From contig CAZTTS010000001.1 of assembly GCA_964616165.1 (NCBI GenBank), positions 31,663 through 95,662 of the forward strand: a stretch of DNA of 64,000 nucleotides, written 5' to 3'. Shown here piece after piece: positions 50,619 through 58,328 of this stretch (within the stretch, counting starts at the first letter, position 1; the number at the start of each line of letters is the position of its first letter). Both the position numbers and the translations under genes were made by a program. Source of the DNA: CAZCCM01 sp964616165. GTDB taxonomy: Bacteria; Bacillota; Clostridia; TANB77; CAG-508. The notes below the pieces were generated by a model. The model did not search any database. It saw nothing but the letters and a program-made list of their open reading frames with translations, and was not told the origin of the DNA.

Positions 50619-52106
50619 ATGTATCAAGCTTTATACAGAGAATATAGGCCGATGAAATTTAAAGATTCGGTAGGACAAGATGGTATTGTTCAAATATTAA
50701 CTAATCAAATTGAACAAAACAAAACATCACATGCCTATCTTTTTACTGGTGTTCGAGGTACTGGTAAAACATCTTTTGCTAAAATATTTGCTAGAGCTGT
50801 AAATTGTTTGGACTTAAAAAAGGGTGAGCCTTGTAATAAATGTGAAAATTGCTTGGCTATTTTAAAAAATGATACTACAGATGTTATAGAAATGGATGCA
50901 GCTTCAAATACAAGTGTCGATGATATTAGAAAAATAATAGAAGAGATGTATTTTGTGCCAGCTAAATTAAAGTATAGAGTGTATATCATTGATGAAGCAC
51001 ATATGTTGTCAAATAGTGCGTGGAATGCTTTTCTAAAATCTTTAGAAGAACCTCCAGAACATGTAAAATTTATTCTTGCAACTACTGAGCCTCAAAAACT
51101 TTTACCAACTATTTTATCGCGTTGTCAAAGATTTGATTTTAAAAGGATAGAAGAAGAGGTTATATATAAATATTTAGCTAATATTAGTAAAGATGCAAAA
51201 ATATTAATAAAAGAAGAACCTTTAAGATTAATAGCAAATTTGGCAGATGGATCTATGAGAGATGGAATTTCAATATTAGAAAGTATGAGAGCTTTTGATA
51301 AAGATATAAATGTTGAAGAAATTCGTTCAGTTGTAGGGATACCTTCTTTAGATGATGTTATTGTTTTAATAAAAAATATAATAGAACAAAAAGAACAAGA
51401 TGTTTTAAGTCTTTCATATAAATTAATAAATGAAGGCAAAGAAGCAAATAATATTTTGGTTGAAATGTTAAAAGTAATAGAAAGTATAGTTGTTAATTCG
51501 AAGGAATCTTTAGTTAAATATACTCAAAGTGAGCAAAACTTGATTAATGAAATAAAAACTATTCCAGATGTAAAACTATACAATTTAATTAAAGACTTAT
51601 CTCAAATATATGCAGATTTAAAATATGCTAATAATAAGAACACAATATTTATAGCTTCAATGCTAGCTTTAACCAATAAAGCATATTCGAGTGTTTCTAT
51701 TGAAGAGATTAGAGAAGAAAGAGAAGAAAAGAAGGAAGAAAAAGTTATTTCTAAATCTGAGCAAAAGCTTTTAGTTAAAGAATTAAAGGAAGAAAAGCAA
51801 AAAGAAGTTGAGATTAAGAAGTCAAAAGAAACTATAAGTACAAATAAAAAAGCTAGCACTCTAGATTGGTCTGGTGTTATGAAAAATATCTCAGAGAAAA
51901 AAGAAATGAGAATATTTGTAAATTTAGTCCAAGCTAAAACACAAATTTTGGGAGATATAGTAGAAATAAAAATAAATAAGAAATTAACAGAATTAGATAT
52001 AGAATATTTAAATGAAGATGAAAATATTGATAAAATTCGAGATGCTATTGAAGAAGAAACAGGCAAACAATATAATATTGAATTGATATATAAAGGGGAG
52101 GACTAA
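50619..52106 (+). CDS. dnaX: DNA polymerase III gamma/tau subunit
   Basis: Clamp-loader ATPase. YREYRPMKFKDSVGQDGIV opens it; Walker A is GVRGTGKTSFAKIFA, the zinc site CLDLKKGEPCNKCENC, Walker B VYIIDEAHML and the SRC motif PTILSRCQRFDF. The C-terminal part holds a charged linker and a small terminal domain, 495 residues in all, near the short end for tau proteins. AAAGAGG before the ATG supports the start. It heads the dnaX-ybaB-recR-minC operon with overlapping or touching genes. No evident frameshift signal for a gamma product was found. Confidence 0.95.
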   Translation: MYQALYREYRPMKFKDSVGQDGIVQILTNQIEQNKTSHAYLFTGVRGTGKTSFAKIFARAVNCLDLKKGEPCNKCENCLAILKNDTTDVIEMDAASNTSVDDIRKIIEEMYFVPAKLKYRVYIIDEAHMLSNSAWNAFLKSLEEPPEHVKFILATTEPQKLLPTILSRCQRFDFKRIEEEVIYKYLANISKDAKILIKEEPLRLIANLADGSMRDGISILESMRAFDKDINVEEIRSVVGIPSLDDVIVLIKNIIEQKEQDVLSLSYKLINEGKEANNILVEMLKVIESIVVNSKESLVKYTQSEQNLINEIKTIPDVKLYNLIKDLSQIYADLKYANNKNTIFIASMLALTNKAYSSVSIEEIREEREEKKEEKVISKSEQKLLVKELKEEKQKEVEIKKSKETISTNKKASTLDWSGVMKNISEKKEMRIFVNLVQAKTQILGDIVEIKINKKLTELDIEYLNEDENIDKIRDAIEEETGKQYNIELIYKGED

Positions 52107-52438
52107 TGTCAAGAAGAGGTGGATACTCAGGAATGGGTGGTGGAATGAACATCAATAAATTAATGAAAGAAGCTAAAAAGATGCAAGAAGATTTAGAAAA
52201 ATCTCAAACAGATTTAGCTGAAAAAGAATTTGAAGCTACATCAGGTGGTGGAGCTATAAGAATTAAAATGAGTGGAAATAAAGAATTATTAGAATTAGAA
52301 ATAAAAGAAGAAGTAGTAGACCCAGAAGATGTTGAAATGTTACAAGACTTAATTATATCAGCTTTTAATGAAGTAACTAAACAAATAGACACAGAAACGC
52401 AAGCAATGATGGGTCAATTTAATATACCAGGTTTATAA
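52106..52438 (+). CDS. YbaB/EbfC nucleoid-associated protein
   Basis: A 110-residue protein whose ATG overlaps the dnaX stop. MNINKLMKEAKKMQEDLEK and the core TSGGGAIRIKMSGNKEL, then DLIISAFNEVTKQID, are the YbaB/EbfC signature. It binds DNA as a dimer. The Gly/Arg-rich N-terminus (SRRGGYSGMGGGM) is common in Firmicute members. Gene order dnaX-ybaB-recR is standard. Confidence 0.95.
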   Translation: MSRRGGYSGMGGGMNINKLMKEAKKMQEDLEKSQTDLAEKEFEATSGGGAIRIKMSGNKELLELEIKEEVVDPEDVEMLQDLIISAFNEVTKQIDTETQAMMGQFNIPGL

Positions 52439-53031
52439 TGTATCCTGATTCAATTGAAAGATTAATTGAAAATTTTGAGAAATTACCTTCTATTGGTCGA
52501 AAGACTGCAGAAAGGCTAGCTTTTTATGTGTTAGAATCTAGAAATACTGAAGTAAAAGAATTTTTAGATTCAATTGTAGATGCTAAAAAGAAATTAAAAT
52601 ATTGTTCAAATTGTTTTAATCTTTCAGATAAAGATCCTTGTGATATATGTATAAGTGAAACCAGAGAAAAAGATATTATTTGTGTAGTAGAAGGTGTAAG
52701 AGATATTGTAGCAATTGAAAGAATGGATGAATATAAAGGTCTATATCATGTTTTACAAGGAACATTGTCTCCCATGCATAATGTTGGACCAGATGATATT
52801 AGAATTAAAGAATTGATTGAAAGATTAAAAAAAGACAAAGTAAAAGAAGTGATTTTAGCAACAAATCCAAGAGTTGAAGGTGAAGCAACTGCAATGTATA
52901 TAGCTAAATTAATAAAAGATTTAGGTATAAAAACAACAAGAATAGCACATGGAATTCCTGTTGGTGGTGACTTAGAATATACGGATGAAGTTACTATTTT
53001 TAAAGCATTAGAAGGCAGAAGGGAAATATAG
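52438..53031 (+). CDS. recR: Recombination mediator RecR
   Basis: A 197-residue RecR. The helix-hairpin-helix LPSIGRKTAERLAFY, the four-cysteine zinc finger (CSNCFNLSDKDPCDIC), the Toprim region (IICVVEGVRDIVAIE) and the C-terminal VGGDLEYTDEVTIFKALEGR are all present. It works with RecF/RecO to load RecA at gaps. Its ATG overlaps the ybaB stop. Confidence 0.97.
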   Translation: MYPDSIERLIENFEKLPSIGRKTAERLAFYVLESRNTEVKEFLDSIVDAKKKLKYCSNCFNLSDKDPCDICISETREKDIICVVEGVRDIVAIERMDEYKGLYHVLQGTLSPMHNVGPDDIRIKELIERLKKDKVKEVILATNPRVEGEATAMYIAKLIKDLGIKTTRIAHGIPVGGDLEYTDEVTIFKALEGRREI

Positions 53032-53696
53032 TGAAAGAAATAGATATACATATTAAAGAATTAGATATTAAAGAAATTATTGAAATTTTAACTAATAAAT
53101 TAAAAGCTTTATCTAAAGAAATTAATGAAAACAATAAAAATGCTGAAATTAACTTAGAGTTAATTATAATTAATAAAATTAATATTTATGCTAGATTATT
53201 AAATGCTGAAGAACAGGATCTTTTGTCTGCTAAAATTCAAAAAATATTAGAAGACTGTATAACAGATGATGTTGAAATTGAATTTAAAATATCAGAAGAA
53301 AGCATAAATTTAGGAATAGATAAAATAGAAGAAGTTTTTGAGTCAGATGTGGAAATAAATGATACTAAATTTATTGATAGATCAATTAGAAGTGGAATTA
53401 AAGAAGAATATATAGGTTCAATTGTTATAATGGGAGATGTAAATCCTGGAGCTGAAATAGTAGCTGGTGGGAATATTATGGTTTTAGGTACACTTAGGGG
53501 CCTTGCACATGCAGGAGCAAATGGGAATACTAAGGCTATGATTTCTGCGAACTCTACAGTAAAAACTCAAATTAGAATTGCAGATAAAGTAGAAGTTATA
53601 GAAGAATACTCTAAATGTCCTATATTTTATATAAAAGATGATGAGATTTTTGCTGAGGTTAAGGAAGTACAGGAACTTAAAAAAGAAGAAGAGTAA
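53031..53696 (+). CDS. minC: Septum-site determining protein MinC
   Basis: The start is GTG overlapping the recR stop. The C-terminal ~100 residues are the MinC beta-helix: GSIVIMGDVNPGAEIVAGGN, then VLGTLRGLAHAGANGN and IRIADKVE, which bind MinD and FtsZ to block division at the poles. The N-terminal ~110 residues are more divergent. minD is not downstream, so minC is detached from the rest of the Min system here. A terminator follows at 53767. Confidence 0.9.
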   Translation: MKEIDIHIKELDIKEIIEILTNKLKALSKEINENNKNAEINLELIIINKINIYARLLNAEEQDLLSAKIQKILEDCITDDVEIEFKISEESINLGIDKIEEVFESDVEINDTKFIDRSIRSGIKEEYIGSIVIMGDVNPGAEIVAGGNIMVLGTLRGLAHAGANGNTKAMISANSTVKTQIRIADKVEVIEEYSKCPIFYIKDDEIFAEVKEVQELKKEEE

Positions 53697-53766
53697 TTGA
53701 AACACTAAAAAACAAAAAGAAGAAGTAAAAGAAAAACAAGAAATAAAGATAAAAAAGTAAAAAAAT

Positions 53767-53788
53767 AAAACTAGCTTGCTAGTTTTTT
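53767..53788 (+). terminator. Terminator of the dnaX-minC operon
   Basis: AAAACTAG, CTTG loop, CTAGTTTTTT. Confidence 0.75.
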
Positions 53789-53841
53789 GTTTTGTTTTCA
53801 TTATTAAATTACAATTATATTTATAAAAGAGTGTATTTGAT

Positions 53842-54966
53842 TTAATCCTTTAGAATAATCCTAGATATATCTTGAGCTGCATTTGGTTTCTTAATTTTTT
53901 GAATATTTTCTATCATATTATCAAAAGAATCTGGATTTTTTTGCAGATTATTTAAAATATATTCTATCCTGTCTTCGGTTGAAATAAAGGTTCCAACATC
54001 ATTTTCTAAAATAAAAGAAGTGTTTGCATATTCTTGACCCGGTAATGGTCCAAAAACAATAAAAGGAAGATCTGAAACTATTGCTTCTGTAGTTGTTAAA
54101 CCTCCAGGCTTTGAAAAAACAGCTGTTGAAATATACATATATTCAGGAACCTGAGTTGTATATTTTATTAAGGCTGTTCTATCTTCTGCTTCATTTTGTT
54201 TTATAATATTCTTAAAATTATGATATAGTTTGTCATTTTTTCCTGAAATAACAATAAATTGAGAATCTATAAAAGTTTTTAATGCTTTATCTAAAGTTAC
54301 TATAGGTAAGTTTTTACCAAGACCAAGCTCACCACCACCGAAGAAAAGAAAGGTTTTTCTTTTTGAATCAAAGCCTAATGAATCAAAAATTTCTTGTTTA
54401 TTATACTTTTGATTAAACTCTCTTTTGGTTGGTATACCTGTTACATGTATTTTATCTGTTTCTATACCTTTAAGAATTAAATCGTCTTTCATTTTACTTG
54501 AGCCAACAAAAATATAATCAATAGACTCATGTCTTGCGTACCATTGAGAATGTATTTCATAGTCAGTAATTACAACAGATATTTTAGAATCAAGTTTTCC
54601 GTGTTCTTTTAAATACACACATGTTTGAGCTGGGAATGGATGAGTACATATAATGTTGTCAGGCTTAAACTTACTTATAATTTTATTTAATTTACTAGAC
54701 ATTAACGAATTAGAAGAATATAAAACTTTGCTTAGGGGACCTTTTTCTGAATTAAAGTATAATTTTCCCCAAAACCAAGGAGAACCCTTAGATATTCTAG
54801 AATAAAAACTAGTAGAAATTTTATTAAATCCCCTATTCACATATCTTAAAGAGTCAATAAGTTTTGTTTCTACATTACCTTGATTTAGTAGTTCGCTTTC
54901 TATAGCATTAGCTGCTGATAAATGTCCTCCTCCAAACGAACCATAAAATATTAAAACTTTTTTCAT
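53842..54966 (-). CDS. Processive diacylglycerol glucosyltransferase (UgtP/MGDG-synthase type)
   Basis: The GT-B fold opens with VLIFYGSFGGGHLSAANAI, the GGGH motif of the MGDG-synthase family. FKPDNIICTHPFPAQTC, VVITDYEIHSQWYAR, IHVTGIPTKREF, FLFFGGGELGLGKNLP and FSKPGGLTTTEAIVSDLPF (nucleotide-sugar site) follow. It probably transfers glucose from UDP-glucose to diacylglycerol, making membrane glycolipids or lipoteichoic acid anchors. AAAAGGACTTAAAGT precedes the ATG. Its length of 374 is normal. Confidence 0.92.
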   Translation of the reverse strand: MKKVLIFYGSFGGGHLSAANAIESELLNQGNVETKLIDSLRYVNRGFNKISTSFYSRISKGSPWFWGKLYFNSEKGPLSKVLYSSNSLMSSKLNKIISKFKPDNIICTHPFPAQTCVYLKEHGKLDSKISVVITDYEIHSQWYARHESIDYIFVGSSKMKDDLILKGIETDKIHVTGIPTKREFNQKYNKQEIFDSLGFDSKRKTFLFFGGGELGLGKNLPIVTLDKALKTFIDSQFIVISGKNDKLYHNFKNIIKQNEAEDRTALIKYTTQVPEYMYISTAVFSKPGGLTTTEAIVSDLPFIVFGPLPGQEYANTSFILENDVGTFISTEDRIEYILNNLQKNPDSFDNMIENIQKIKKPNAAQDISRIILKD

Positions 54967-55130
54967 ACTTTAAGTCCTTTTAATAATAATACAATATTAA
55001 ACGAAAAAAGTAAAATGTACTAATATAAAGGTCTTATATATTTAAGATATTCTTTAAGATTTAGTATGTAAGTTATTGAAGAAAAGCAAGAAAAAGACTA
55101 TAATATGATTAATTAAAGAAAAGGATTGTT

Positions 55131-56504
55131 ATGAAGATAAAAAACATTATTAATTTAATAGAAGGCGAGCTACTTTCTGGAAACTATGAAGATGAAATTA
55201 CACATATTGAACAAGATAGTAGAAGTATAAAAAGAGGAGATACTTTTATTGCTTTTAAAGGTGAAGATTTTGATGGAAATACTTTCTTTTATGATGCACT
55301 AGAAAATGGAGCAAAAACATGTATTGTTACATCTAAAAATCTTCAACCAGTTAAGGCTAATGTTATCTACGTAGAAGATGCACAATTAGCATTAGACAGA
55401 TTAATTGAATATAAGATGAGTTTAATTAATCCGCTAATAATAGCAATTACTGGAAGTGTTGGAAAAACTTCTACAAGAGATATTATGGCAAATATATTAT
55501 CTGAAAAATTTAAAGTTTTTAGAAGTGAGAAAAACTATAATGAAAGAAGAGGACTTCCGTTAAATGCAATAAACATGCCTTTTGATACAGAAATTGCTGT
55601 TTTAGAAATGGGAATGGATACCCTAGGTGAAATATCTGAACTTTCAAGTCTTTTTAGACCAGATTATGCAATTATTACTAATATAGGAATGTCACATGTT
55701 GAAAAGCTAGGAAGCAAAGAAAATATTCTTAAAGCTAAATTAGAGATAATTGATGGTATGAAAGAAAAAGGCTTTTTAATTTTAAATATAGATGATGAAG
55801 ACTTAAAATCTTTTTATAATGAACAAAAAGACAATGTTTTTAGAATCTTTAAAATGTTAACTTATGCGGTAAATGACGATGATTCGGACATTATTGGTAA
55901 ACTTATACAGGTAGAAGATGAAAGTATGAGTGTAACTGTTAAACATCAAGATCAAATCTTTAAAATTGAAACAAACTTAAGAGGTAAGCATAATATATAT
56001 AATATGTTACCAGGAATCTTAATGGCTTTAAAATTGGATTTAACTGAAGAAGAAATCAAACAAGGATTAGAACGCATATTATTAACAGAAAGAAGAATGG
56101 ATAAATTCACTACAGCAAACAATATAGCAGTGTATGATGATACATATAATGCGAGTTATGAATCAGTAATTGCAGGATTAGAAATATTAAAAAATGAAGA
56201 ACGAAGAAAAGTTGCTATTTTAGGAGACATCTTAGAGTTAGGTGAATATGCAGAAGAAATTCATAAAAAGATAGGCGAATTTTTAAATGATACTAATATA
56301 GATTTGATAATCACAGCAGGTAAAGATTCTCAGTTTATTCATAATGAAATTTCTGAAAAAGAAAAGCATCATTTTGCAAATGTTAATGAAGTGATAGAAA
56401 AATTAGATACTTTGTTAAAAGAAAATGATGTGGTATTAATTAAAGCTTCAAATGGAATGAAGTTTGATGCTATTGCAAATAAATTAAGAGAAGAAATAGA
56501 ATAA
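55131..56504 (+). CDS. murF: UDP-MurNAc-tripeptide:D-Ala-D-Ala ligase
   Basis: The last cytoplasmic amino-acid ligase of peptidoglycan synthesis. It shows IEQDSRSIKRGDTFIAFKGE (N-terminal domain), AITGSVGKTSTRDIMANIL (P-loop), NYNERRGLPLNAINMPF, LEMGMD, IITNIGMSHVEKLGS and YDDTYNASYESVIAGLEIL. The length of 457 is typical. Mur ligase MurE or ddl are not adjacent. A TATAAT at about 55100 may be the -10. Confidence 0.95.
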   Translation: MKIKNIINLIEGELLSGNYEDEITHIEQDSRSIKRGDTFIAFKGEDFDGNTFFYDALENGAKTCIVTSKNLQPVKANVIYVEDAQLALDRLIEYKMSLINPLIIAITGSVGKTSTRDIMANILSEKFKVFRSEKNYNERRGLPLNAINMPFDTEIAVLEMGMDTLGEISELSSLFRPDYAIITNIGMSHVEKLGSKENILKAKLEIIDGMKEKGFLILNIDDEDLKSFYNEQKDNVFRIFKMLTYAVNDDDSDIIGKLIQVEDESMSVTVKHQDQIFKIETNLRGKHNIYNMLPGILMALKLDLTEEEIKQGLERILLTERRMDKFTTANNIAVYDDTYNASYESVIAGLEILKNEERRKVAILGDILELGEYAEEIHKKIGEFLNDTNIDLIITAGKDSQFIHNEISEKEKHHFANVNEVIEKLDTLLKENDVVLIKASNGMKFDAIANKLREEIE

Positions 56505-56532
56505 ATATAAAAAAACAAAAAATATGAATAAG

Positions 56533-56565
56533 AAAACACCCCCCAATATTGAGAGGTGTTTTTAA
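56533..56565 (+). terminator. Terminator of murF
   Basis: AAAACACC (56533-56540) / GGTGTTTT (56555-56562), followed by TTT; it also faces the end of the minus-strand gene at 56581. Confidence 0.8.
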
Positions 56566-56580
56566 TTAGACAGCATATGT

Positions 56581-56880
56581 CTAATTAAAGAGGATGATTA
56601 GGTGGTTGGAACGCCTTAAAAGGAGAGCTCCATCCATCTGTTCTCGAAACTTTTTAGGGACAATCCACCGTCCTTTGTGATCAATCGTTAGGGGTTTTGG
56701 TTGAGCAGGCATAAGGCCGTCTCCACCTTGTGACCCAATACAGATCAAAAGACTGTTGGGGCGAGAAAGGTCAAAATAAAGATACCAATACTTTTGGTCT
56801 CCCAATTTCGAGCCAAGGTTCACCCGATGTTGATTATCTAGTTTCAATGTTCTACCAATTTGACGCAAGAGGTCTTCCAT
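56581..56880 (-). CDS. MraZ/AbrB-like small DNA-binding protein, GC-rich
   Basis: A 99-residue protein with two swapped-hairpin halves, each with a D-x-x-x-R core as in MraZ: KLDNQHRVNLGSKL and TIDHKGRWIVPKKFREQM. It is probably a transcription factor binding DNA through AbrB/SpoVT-type folds. Expression signals are near ideal: AAAGGAGG six bases before the ATG and a consensus promoter. The base composition is near half G+C by eye, clearly above the AT-rich surroundings, and codons such as CTC, CGC and GGG are used. This indicates recent horizontal gain. It is not in a mraZ-mraW cluster. Confidence 0.7.
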   Translation of the reverse strand: MEDLLRQIGRTLKLDNQHRVNLGSKLGDQKYWYLYFDLSRPNSLLICIGSQGGDGLMPAQPKPLTIDHKGRWIVPKKFREQMDGALLLRRSNHLIILFN

Positions 56881-56912
56881 GGTTTTTCCTCCTTTCAGGA
56901 ATGTATATCTAT

Positions 56913-56941
56913 ATTATACACAAAAAATAGGGATTTCTCAA
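56913..56941 (-). promoter_or_regulatory. Promoter of the MraZ-like gene
   Basis: On the minus strand TTGAGA (56936-56941), 17 bp, TATAAT (56913-56918). Confidence 0.8.
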
Positions 56942-56993
56942 TTTTAGAAGCTTAAAATATCAATAAAGCTATAGGTATAGTTGCCGTGAAGGT

Positions 56994-57022
56994 TTGACAT
57001 TTTAAGGAATTAACAGTATAAT
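56994..57022 (+). promoter_or_regulatory. Consensus promoter of the initiator tRNA
   Basis: TTGACA (56994-56999), 17 bp, TATAAT (57017-57022), ending ten bases before the mature tRNA 5' end: a perfect sigma-A consensus. Confidence 0.9.
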
Positions 57023-57032
57023 GTATACATAT

Positions 57033-57108
57033 CGCAGGGTGGAGAAGATGGAATCTCGTCGGGCTCATAACCCGAAGATCGCTAGTTCGAGTCTAGCCCC
57101 TGCTACCA
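57033..57108 (+). tRNA. Initiator tRNA-fMet (CAT anticodon)
   Basis: 76 nt with encoded CCA. Anticodon loop CTCATAA; the anticodon stem has the three G-C pairs (GGG/CCC) of initiators. Position 1 (C) does not pair with position 72, the other initiator mark, but position 72 is T rather than the usual A. T-arm GCTAG/CTAGC. Confidence 0.94.
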
Positions 57109-57112
57109 ATAG

Positions 57113-57147
57113 AAGGTTGTAGTCTATATGATTGCAACCTTTTATTT
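57113..57147 (+). terminator. Terminator of the tRNA-fMet unit
   Basis: AAGGTTG (57113-57119) and CAACCTT (57135-57141) followed by TTATTTTT. Confidence 0.75.
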
Positions 57148-57232
57148 TTAATTTAGTATGTTATTTTAATATTTAGTTTCTTGTAAAATATAAAAAATGT
57201 GGTATAATATTTCTACTTGAAGGGGGGTATTT

Positions 57233-58108
57233 ATGGTATTTAAAGACTATTATAAGATACTAAATTTAACAAATACTAATGTTGATTTTGAAGAAATTAA
57301 AAATGCTTATAGATACCAGGTAAAACGCTACCATCCTGATAGAAATAAAAAGAATACTGAAGAAATTATACAAGATATTAATGAAGCGTATAAAGTTCTT
57401 TCTGATACAAATTTAAAAAGAAAATATGATAGAAAATGGCGAATATACATAGAAAGAAATAGAATAGGCAATAAAACATATGAAGCTGTACAACAAAATA
57501 AAACATTAAAAGAAGAGGTTTACTCAATGTTTTTTGGGGATATTAAAAGAAATATTAAAAAAGAAAAAAAGACTGATTTACCTAAAGTCAGAGGTGATAA
57601 TATTAAAACAGAAATTTCAATACAACTAAAAGAAGGTTTTTTAGGAAGTAAGAAATATCTGGCTTTAAGAGATATTAGTGGTACTTTGCAAAGGATTCCA
57701 ATTGATATTCCTGTTGGTGCTAAAACTAATGATAAAATTAGAGTAATAGGTCTTGGAAAACCAGGCTATAATGAAGGTAAAAACGGAGATTTGTTTGTTA
57801 ATATTAAAATTCAAAATGAATCAAATTTGTTTTTAGAAGGGACTAATATTAAAACAATTGCTAATATTTATCCTTGGGAAGCGGCATTAGGAACAAGTGT
57901 AAAAATAGCTGGAATAGATGAGGAATTAACATTAAAAATACCAGCTGGAACTCAAAGCGGTAAAAGATTTGAAGTACCCCAAAAAGGATATCATGATGGA
58001 TTTGGTGGAAGAGGTAATTTGTTAATAGATATTAATATTAAAATGCCAGATAAAATTTCTGATGAGGAATTAGCATTATATAGAAAAATAGAAAAAATAA
58101 ATAAGTAA
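57233..58108 (+). CDS. DnaJ-family cochaperone without zinc fingers (CbpA-like)
   Basis: The J domain occupies residues 1-70: DYYKILNLTN, YRYQVKRYHPDRNKK with the HPD that activates DnaK, and INEAYKVLSD. There is no CxxCxGxG zinc region; the C-terminal substrate-binding domains show EISIQLKEGFLGSKKYL, GDLFVNIKI, PWEAALGTSVKI and LKIPAGTQSGKRFEVPQKG. This is the class B (CbpA) arrangement. GAAGGGGGGTATTT precedes the ATG. It has its own terminator and is not beside dnaK or grpE. Confidence 0.92.
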   Translation: MVFKDYYKILNLTNTNVDFEEIKNAYRYQVKRYHPDRNKKNTEEIIQDINEAYKVLSDTNLKRKYDRKWRIYIERNRIGNKTYEAVQQNKTLKEEVYSMFFGDIKRNIKKEKKTDLPKVRGDNIKTEISIQLKEGFLGSKKYLALRDISGTLQRIPIDIPVGAKTNDKIRVIGLGKPGYNEGKNGDLFVNIKIQNESNLFLEGTNIKTIANIYPWEAALGTSVKIAGIDEELTLKIPAGTQSGKRFEVPQKGYHDGFGGRGNLLIDINIKMPDKISDEELALYRKIEKINK

Positions 58109-58136
58109 AAAAAGTAAAAATAAAGAAGTAAACAAG

Positions 58137-58161
58137 AAACAAAACGAGAGTTTTGTTTTTT
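58137..58161 (+). terminator. Terminator of the dnaJ-like gene
   Basis: AAACAAAAC, loop GAGA, GTTTTGTTT, then TTTT. Confidence 0.85.
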
Positions 58162-58328
58162 TATGTCTAAATTATAAAGAATATGTGTCAAATCTATAAA
58201 AACATTGTAATTTAAGCATATTTTTTATTTAATTAAAGTGACAAATTATATTTAAAGTTGCTATAGGTTTAAAATATAAAAGTACAAAAGAATATATTAA
58301 ATGAGATTTAAGTTTACTTGGAGAAAAA

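Noticed and set aside
50735..52066. Several 80-155-codon open frames antisense to dnaX
   Set aside because: They mirror the real gene's codon bias, lack ribosome sites and contradict clear DnaX motifs.
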